From: Streptomyces griseus
GTDB lineage: Bacteria; Actinomycetota; Actinomycetes; Streptomycetales; Streptomycetaceae
Length of the DNA: 64,000 bases
Assembly (NCBI RefSeq): GCF_001715295.1
Contig: NZ_MDKB01000001.1
Coordinates: forward strand, 332,346 to 396,345
Direction: 5' to 3'
The position numbers and the translations under genes are program-made. The first letter of the stretch is position 1. Each line of letters opens with the position of its first letter. Under the pieces are notes generated by a model that was given only the letters and a program-made list of their open reading frames with translations, was not told the origin of the DNA and did not search any database. Shown one piece after another: positions 52,901 to 61,900 of the stretch.

Positions 52901-55900
52901 GGGAGGATCGCGGACGAGCGGCAGGTCGCCGTGCCGCTCACCGAGGTGCTGGGACCGCTCGGCGGCTGGACGTTCACCGAGGTGGGCCTGGAGACGAAGG
53001 TCAACCCCGCCCCCGAGGGCTTCGACTGGACCGCCTACACCCAGCTCACCGTCGGTTACCCCACGCTCGGCCTCCGGGAACTCCAGGACATCGTCTACGA
53101 GCGCTTGGCCGTCGGACAGTTCGAGGCCATGACAGCCGGCGCCCGGAGCTTCGGCCAGATGGTCACCACGACGTTCGCGAACCACGTCCTCGGCGCGAAC
53201 ATGGTGGAGAACCACATCGTTCCGTTCCTCGCGGCCATCCCGGACGTCGACGAGGTGTGGGGCTACGGATGGCTGGGGTTCCAGAACGTCGCGGCCGCGC
53301 CGGTCGGCAACGTCTTCGACAACTCCCGGCCGCCGGGGACCGATCCGGAGCTCATCAAGAACCTCCTGCCCGCTGCCTCGCGGCACGCCCTGGACCGTGT
53401 CCTGCGGTCGCTGCGGCCCCGTACCCGGTTCTTCCTCGACGAGCGCCACGACCAGCTCACCGAGGACGCCGTCCAGCACCTGGGCAGACTGCTGGAGTTC
53501 CACCGGCAGCGGCTGACGCCGAACCTGCCCCCCGAGACCGATTTCTTCGACACCGCCGGCACCGACGTGCCCACGCCCCGCGAGCACTGGACGGCCGTCC
53601 TCACCGGCCGGACGTCCCAGGGTGCCCTCATCAGCCAGCGCTACGCCGTCGGAATGGACGACGGCGACTACCCGACCCTGGACACCGATGACGGCCGGCT
53701 GGCCGTTCCGCTGGTCCTCGCGGAGCTGCGGCACTTCGGATACACGGGCCAGTTCATGACGCCCGACGAGGTCCGGCGGGCCGTCACGGAGATGTCCGGC
53801 TTCAGCCTCGGCGCCTACGAGCGCGCGCTGAGACACCGGGCCCCGCTGCCCGAGGACGTCCTGCGCGAGTCCGTCCTGCGGATCGTGGGCAACCCGGTGG
53901 TGCAGGGCGTCTCTGGCTTCCTCGTGGTGGCCGCGCGAGCGGGCATCCCGCAGGTCGGCGCCCCCACCAGGAAGCTGATGACCGAGCGGGAGAGCAGGAA
54001 CATCGCGCTCGCGCTGGGCGCATACGCGCTGGGCAGGCCGCTGCACGCCGGTCACCCCGCCTACCAGGGCTTGCGGACGGCGCTCACGGAGGCGTACGAG
54101 CTGCTGCCCCACATACCCCCGGGAGGCCGGACGAAGGCCCGGGGGATCTTCGACGCGGCACGCACCGCCCTGGGCATCCTGACCGACCCCGGGCAGACCC
54201 CTCCGCTCCTGCAGTGGTTCTCGGAGCTGGTCGCGCTGGACGGGTCCCGCGTCCTCCTGGACCGGGTGCTGGTGATCAGGCACCGCGACGCGGACGACAA
54301 GCCGGTGGGGACGTCCTCCCGGCCGCTGGGGGACTGGCAGGACGGGCTGCGGCAGACCTACGGCCTGCTGCCCGAGGTGTCCACCTTCACCTTCCTGCGG
54401 CAGGGCCCCGAGCCGCTGGAGAGTCCGGTCCAGACGCTGCCGTTCGCCGACGCGTACCTGGTAGGGCTCCGGGGCGGGCCTGCGGGCGCGGCCCTCGCGC
54501 TGGCCGACGGCGCCGAGGTGGCGGTCGGCTACGACCGGGTCGTGGACTTCCTGTTCGCGGTCGACGGAGACCTGACCGCGCTGGCCCCCGAACGCCCCGT
54601 CGTGGTCGCGGGAGCCGACCTGGCCGGTCCTCCGCCCGCCGACCCGCTGGAGACGCCGGTGGCCGGCCAGATCCTGGCCAACGGCCTGGACCGCTGGGTC
54701 TGGACCACCGGCAGCGGCATCGAAGCGTTCCTGGCGCCCTCCGACGGAATTGCCGGACCGCACTGGCAGCTGGCCGAGGGCGACTGGTGGGCGGGTTTCC
54801 GCCCCGAGCCCTCGACCGCCGAACTGGGCCGGTGGGCCGAGGAGATCACCGGTGACCGTGACCGGACTGCGGATGTGCGGCGGTGGGTGCGGGCGATCCG
54901 GCTGGTCTACGGTCCCTTGCTGGAGAACGACGCGGCTGCGCTGGAGGCGTTGCTGCGGGGCTTCCGGGCGCTGGAGCAGACCCGCGCGGCCAACGGTTTC
55001 CGGACCTCACTGACCTGGAGCGATCTGCGGTTCGCCGTGAGTTCCTACTTCGCGGCCAACGGTCAGCCGGAGCCCCCGTTGCCGGTGGCCCTGCAGTTCC
55101 TGTTGCTCTCGGCCGCCGGTTCGACGGGTGTGGACCTGGAGCTGTCCAGGTTCTCGATCGTTGCGCAGCACCACAGCGTGCGGGCCTGGGACAGGGCTGC
55201 TGTGGGAGGCGTGCCGGCGCAGCCGGCCGAGACGTCCTTCTACGGGCCGTCGGACACCGGGCCCGCCTCCGCGGTGACCCCCGCCGTGCCCCGGGAGGTG
55301 TCCGGGGCGTTCACCGGCCCGACCGACCCGCTGCTGGCGCCGGAGTCCCTGGTCACCGGCCCGTCGGGGAGTCCGCAGGGCCGCAACTGGACGGCCGGGC
55401 CGATGAGCAGGGTCCTGCCGGGATCGGTGCGGGTCGTCGAGACCCACCCGGGTGCCGCGCCGAAGCTGGTTTCGAGCGGACCCGCTCCGTGGCCCGAGTC
55501 GGCGTACGTGGTGGCGGCCGACGGTGAGGACGGGCGGGTGCGGCTGCCGGACGGCCGCGTGCTGGACGGCGAGGGGATCGCCGACGCGCTGGCCGCCGAC
55601 CCGGAACTCGCCGGGCTGCCGAAGGACGTTCCTGTCGTCCTGGCCGTCCCGTTCGCGGGGGACCGGTACCAGGAGATGCTGCGGGTGGTGGCCGACCGGC
55701 TGGGGCGCACCGCGTGGGGGCCGAGTGGGATGGGCCGCCTGGTTCCCGACGGCACCGGGGACGCGCACGTCCTGGCGATGACGGACCCCGACCCCCAGGC
55801 GCCGGTCGGGGAGTGGGTGGCCGTCGCCCCGTCGGCCGCGACCGGACCGTCCGCGGACCGCGCGTGGACGGCGCTGGACGGGACGGCGTTCCGCGACAGC

Positions 55901-58900
55901 GACGTGGTCACGCGCCCGCTGGCCGACGAGAACCACGAGCGGTTCGGCCGGCTGGCCGCCCACCGGCAGGACAGGCTGCGGCGCCGCGAGCGGGACTTCC
56001 GGACCCTCCGCAAGATCCGACAGCTCGTGCACTGGACGCCCGCCGGTACCCAGGCCCATGTGTCGGCCTCCGAGCCGGTCTCCATGGACCCGGCGGTGTA
56101 CGTCTACGCCGGCCACGGCGAACCCGGCCGGATGCAGCTTCCGCTCCGTGACGGGCGGACGGTGTGGCTGGGCAAGCAGGACGCGGCCGCGTACATCGCG
56201 GGTCTGCGTGAGGTGCGGGAGCTGCCCCCCGGCCACCGGATCCACCTGGAGGTCTGCTGGAGCGCGTCGGACGGTGACCCCTCGCGGTCGCAGCCCTCGC
56301 ACGCTCCGGCACCCCATGTCGACGATCCGCTGGGCGAGGTCCCGCTCGCCCAGCACGTGGCGAACCTGACCCGCCGGGACACGGACGGGGCCACCCGGCA
56401 GACCGGCCTGGACGGCACCCGGCGTTCCACCATGAGCGCGGCCGACGGCGAGCGGGGCCGCCGGGTCCTGCACCGGCCCGAGCCGCTGGACCACGAGCTG
56501 GACCAGCTGGCGCGGGACGCGGGGCTGCACCGCACCCCGGGGGCGGTGCGGCCGGGGACGCGGGCGACGACACTGCGGCTGGTGCGTGCGCTGCGGACGG
56601 TGTTCGGCGACGGGATCGAGGACGACCGCGGGACTCCCGGCGGACGGTACGAGCAGGCACTCAAGGGGATCGGCGCGCTGGAGCGCCTGCGGGCCAACGA
56701 CCCCCTGATCAGCCCGTTCACCCCGTTCCGCATGGACCTCCTCGACTTCTTCGTCCAGGAGTACACCGGCGGTGCCCCGGACCGGGCCGGGTATCTCGCC
56801 CTGCTCGACCACGCCGCACAGCGGATCGCGGCCGATCCCACCGCCCGGCTCACGGACGCGCTGCCGTCGCCGGCGCTCCAGCTGACCGTGAAACAGCTGA
56901 CGGACGCGGGTGAGCGGGCGATCCGCCAGGTGCAGTCGCTGCCCGCGTCGGCGGCGCTCACCCCGCGGCACGTGGCGTCCACCCTGTGGGCCACGGCCCG
57001 GGCCGCCCAGATGTTCCGCCCGATGTCACCCGCGTACCGGCAGGCCGTGGGCCGCAAGGTCCTGCACCTCGACAGCTCCACGACCTGGAGCCGGTCGCAC
57101 CAGGTGGCCTTGTGGGAGCTGTGGGCCAAGGCGATCGCGGCGGGCCTGGACGTCCTGGACCACGACCTGCTCGCCGCGTACCACCTGGCGGAGAGCGGTG
57201 CCTTCGGCCCGGCTTCCGTGCTGAAGCAGGGGCCCAACGTCCAGGGCGTCAACTGGTCCGGCACCCCCGCACCCGCAGGCATCGACTGGAGCACCGTGCG
57301 CCGGGCGACGCACGGGCCCGACGGGACGAGGACGCACCCGCTCACGCCCGAATGGACCGGCCCGGGCAAGCCCATGCCCGTCCTGAACGTGGTCGAGGCC
57401 GACCGGACCGGCGCACCCGTCCTGCACCTGCCCGGCCGCTCCCCCGTCCGCGTACCCGAGAACGAGTTCCTGGCCCTGCTGGGCATGGCCCCGGCGCTCC
57501 GCAAGGTCCCGCTCGGCACTCCGGTGCTGTTCCTGACCACCGGGCCCGGGGCCCTGAGCCCGCAGCTGGTGCAGCGGTTCTCCCAGCTGACCGGGCGCCC
57601 CGCCTACGGCCACAGCACACCGATGACGCTCACCGCCGGCAGCCCCGCCGCCCCGCTCGGTGTCGTCGTCCTGCCTGACCCGGACACCGGGGCCCCGGGT
57701 CACTGGACCGCCACCGCCCGGCAGCAGCCCACCACCGGGCCCACCACCGCCCAGGAGCATCTGGCCCTCTTCGGTCCCGCGTCCCCGACAGGGCAGGCGG
57801 CGGACCCGTTCCAGGACCCGGACACCGTGCTGCGGGACCGCTCCGGGGTGGTGCGCGGACGTGACCTGGCCGGGGCGTGGATCGACCGGGTACGGATCGA
57901 CCGGGTGCGGGAGGTCACGGGCGGTCAGGGCAGCCCGGAGGTACCGGGTCCTGTCCGGCGCGCGCCGTGGGGCGGTGAGGCGTACGTGGTCGGGGACCGG
58001 GCCCCGGACGCACGGCAGCTGAGCCCCGAGGCGTTCGCCGAGAAGCTGGCGGGCGATCCGGAACTGGCGAAGCTCCCGCCCCACGTGCCGGTGGTGCTGG
58101 CGATCCCGTACGCGGGCTCGCAGTACCTGGAACTGATGCGCGCGGTCGCCGGCAGGCTGGGCCGGCAGGTGTGGGCCCCCAGCGGAGACGGGCGGCTGCG
58201 GTACGACGCCGCCCTGGACGCCCACGTGCCGACGATGGTGGTCCGGGACACCGCGGACTGGCACGGCGACTGGGTACCGTTCGACCCGCCCGCGGCACCG
58301 GCGCCGTACGAGGACCGTGAGTGGACCTCGGTCGACGGTACGACGTTCCGTGACAGCGACGTGGCCACCCGCCCCCTGGTCTACGACCGCCGCGAGCGGT
58401 TCGGCCGCATGTCGATGAACGACGACCTGGCCAGCCGGGAGGTGATGCTGCGGGCCTTCTTCGACAAGCGGCGGCTGATGCACTACGTGGCCACCGGCGA
58501 AGGTGACCTGCAGGTCGGCACCGAGCCGTTCACCCCGGACCGCGCGGTCTACACGTACTACGGCCACGGGCTCCCGGGCGCGCTGGTGGTCGTCCTGCGC
58601 GACGGCCGGACGGTGATGCTGGACGCCGCCGACGGCGGGCGGTACATCGGCGGACTGCGCGAGGTCGGCGAGCTGCCCGCCGGCCACCGGATGGGGCTGG
58701 AGGTCTGCTACGCGGGCTCGGCGGGCGACCACCGCAACCGTCAGGAGGAGGGCCGCCCGGTACCTCGCGTGGACGACCCCCTGGAGGTGGTGTCCCTCGC
58801 CCAGCACACGGCCAATGTCAGCCGGCGGGAGGTCGAGGCTTCGTCCCTGGTCAGGGCGTTGGACGATGACTCCCGCGTGCTGGAGGACACCCCCGGCGGT

Positions 58901-61900
58901 GTGATCGGGCGTACGGAGCGCGTCCGGCCGGAGCCGTTGGACGGTGAGCTGGACCAGCTGGCGCGGACCGCGGGCCTGCACCGCGACGCCGGCGCCGTGC
59001 CGCCGGAGACCCGCGCTGCCACACTGCGGCTGGTCCGTGCGCTGCGCCTGGTGTTCGGCCACGGCGTCGAGGACGACCGCGGGGTGCCGGGCGGCCGGTA
59101 CGAGCGGGCGCTGAGGGGCGCCGCCGCACTGGAGACCCTGCGCGCCAACGACCCCGGCATGCGGCTGCTCACGCCGTTCCGGACGGACCTGTGGACCTTC
59201 CTCGCCCGGCGGATCGGCGGGGACACCCCGGACCAGGCGGCCTACCTGCGCGTCCTGGAAGCGGCCGGGGACCAGGTGGCCCTGCGGCCGGATGCCACGC
59301 TCGGCGAGATCCTCCCGGACACCGCGCTGACGTACACCGTCGACGAGCTCTCGGGCAGCGAGGGACCGGGGCTCGTCCGGGACGCGCTGGGACTGCCCGG
59401 TTCCGTGACGGTGCGTCCGAAGGACACCGCACGGGCCTTCTGGGCGACGGTGGCGGCGGCCGACCTGATCCTGTTCCGGATGAACCCGGCGGAGCAGGAG
59501 AGCCTGGGCCGCAGTGTCCTCCACCTGGCGCCCACGGACGCGTGGAGCGATGACGCGGTCATGGAGCTGACGCTCCTGGCCACCCGGGCCCACGCACGCG
59601 GTGTGGACATCTCCGACCCGCATCTGCTGGCCGCCCACCACCTCCGTGAGCTGGGCGCCTTCAAGCAGATCCTCACCGACGGCACGGAGCCGACCGGCTA
59701 CAACTGGAGCGGACGCCCGGCCCCGAACGGCGTGGACGGCAGCCGCTGGTACGCGCGTCTGAAGAGCGGCGGCGACATCCTCGACATCCCCCACCCGGCG
59801 GAGTGGAAGTCCAAGGGGCCGTCCGGGGCGTCCCTGGTGATCTGGACCGGCATCCGCCAGGACGACGGCGGCATCGTCGTACACCTGCCCGGGCACCCGC
59901 CGCTGCCCGTCACCGACGAAGAGCTCTGGGCACTTCTGGACCTGGCCCCGCTGGTGACCGAGGCGGGCGTGGACGTCCCCGTGGTCTTCCCGATGTCCGG
60001 CTTCACCGCCGGGGGAGCGAAGCGGACGCAGGCGTTCTCCGACCGCACAGGCCGCAACGCCTTCGGCTACTCGGGACCGCTCGACGTCCTCGAGGACGAC
60101 CCGTTCGACCCGCTGCGCATCACCGCCCTCCGCGAGAAGAAGCTGGGGCAGTGGCGCAAGACCGTCTGGAAGGCCCGGCCGGTCCAGACCTCGTCCTCAA
60201 GCGTCGTCACCACGGCCCCGGTCACCGGCCCCAGGACCTCCGACGGGGCGGCCTCCGTCTGGCCGGAGCCTTCGGCCCGGCACGATTCCGGCGTCGGGAC
60301 GTTCCACTTCGCGGGTGCCGGAGCCGGTGAACCGGACGGGCGGCCCGGCTACGCCTATCCCGCCGCCGTCCGGATCAATGCCACTCCCGTGTCCCCCGCC
60401 GACCTGGGAAGCACTCCGGACGAGGACACCACCGGCATCAGGAACGCCGCCGGTGACGATCCGGGCTGGGCGGTGCCGTCCTGGCGTCCCGCCGGATCGC
60501 CCGGCGCCGTACGGTTCGCGGGCATGTACCGGGACCGCGAGTGGCGGCGCCTCGGCACGGCCCTGGAGCTCGCGTACGCGGAGCACCTGGGCCAGGCCGC
60601 AGGGACCGCCGAGGCCGTACGCGACGCGGTCGCCCGTACGTACGGCGAACTCGCCGCGCGCCACGGCGAGGACGCGGCCCGGCGCGCCTTCTTCGCCCCG
60701 GACGCGGCCCCCGGGGACCCGGCCGCCGAGCTGGAACGGCTGCTCACTCTTCCCCCGGGGCCGTTCGCCCTCGACGCGCTGATGACCGCGCTCGTGTACG
60801 CGTCGTACGCGAGCCCCGGACTGCCGCGCGACGTCGCCGAGGCACTGTCCCGCCCGGCCGGGAACCGCGCGCGGTACGCGCCGGGCAGCGCCTACCGCGA
60901 GGTCCACGACAGCCGGGGAATGCGCCGGGTGGGCGGTGAGCACGGCCCCGCACTCCGGCTGCTGCGCGCCTACGCCGTGCTCGGCGCGTCGCCCGACCGG
61001 CTGCTCGCGCTGCGCGACGCGCTCGTGGCCTGGGCGGTCCCGGCCGACCTCCAGTCGCTCCAGGAGATCCTGCGCGCCTCCCACCGGCTCGGCCTGGGTA
61101 CCGCCGCGGAGCGCGACCTCGCCCTGCGCGACGGCGCCGGACTCCACACCTGGGTGGCGGACTCGGTCAATGCGTCCGAGACCCATCGGACCGGCCAGGA
61201 CGGGCCCGACCCGCGGTTCGTCCCGCCGCACCGCGTGCGGTACGCCGCCCGGATGACGTTCGGCCGGGACATCACGGGCAGCAAGCTGGACCTCCCCGGT
61301 GGCCTCGTGAAGCTGGTCGACGCCGCACTCGCCGGAACCCTGCCGTCCGACACCGCCCGCAGCCAGGCGCTCCACGCGTGGCTGAACCGCTACGGCGACG
61401 CCGGCAGAAAGGCCCTGGAGCGACTGGACCCGGCCCATCTGACGGCCGTGCACCTCTACAGCGGTGCCGACTACCGGCTGATGAAGGCGTTCCTCAACGG
61501 TGAGCGTTTCGGCACGGGGATGGGACGGCGCCTGGTGCGCCTCAACGCCTGGACGATGACCCGGAAGATGGCCGAGGTCGGCGCCGCCGACCTCCTTCCG
61601 GCGACACTCCGCAAGCAGGAAGGCTTCGCCGCCCTCTTCGACGCGATGTGGGAGGTGGACGACCTTCAGGAGGCGACCCCCGAGGTGGCCCGCCTCAGGC
61701 GCCGCCTCGACGCGATGGCGGACGCGGTGTACGACGAGCTGTCGCTGCACGTCGACATGACGATCGAGGCGCTGGAGATCCTGCCTCCGCTGAACGCCGA
61801 CGTCTGGTGGGGCGACCGCGGGATGCCCGGCGCCTTGGGCGAACCCCCGTCGGACGGTCCGGTGTACGGCAGGGACACGATCACGATGCCGTTCTTCCGC

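Larger units (their letters stand above)
29978..59713 (+). repeat. Dispersed G-x-N-[WL]-[ST]-G module-start motif, eleven occurrences
   Basis: The motif starts at 29978, 31865, 34733, 47060, 48926, 49574, 51428, 55379, 57245, 57857 and 59696, always in the giant gene's frame. Two copies are degenerate (GRNWTA at 55379, GRDLAG at 57857). Each opens a similar alpha/beta segment that continues with an acidic stretch and a VPVVLxx strand, so the motif marks the start of a repeated structural module. Confidence 0.85.
52055..60160 (+). repeat. Super-repeat unit 2 of the giant gene (about 8.1 kb)
   Basis: Same domain order as unit 1, starting at a second SRAELTA. The unit is about 100 nt shorter by its end, through in-frame indels. 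It is directly adjacent to unit 1 with no linker. Confidence 0.88.

Noticed and set aside
49226..54763. 1,845-codon open frame on the minus strand opposite the giant gene
   Set aside because: It is rich in Arg, Gly, Pro, His and Val with no domain or motif, and lies entirely opposite motif-bearing sequence on the plus strand. Long antisense frames are common in DNA with GC-rich third positions.
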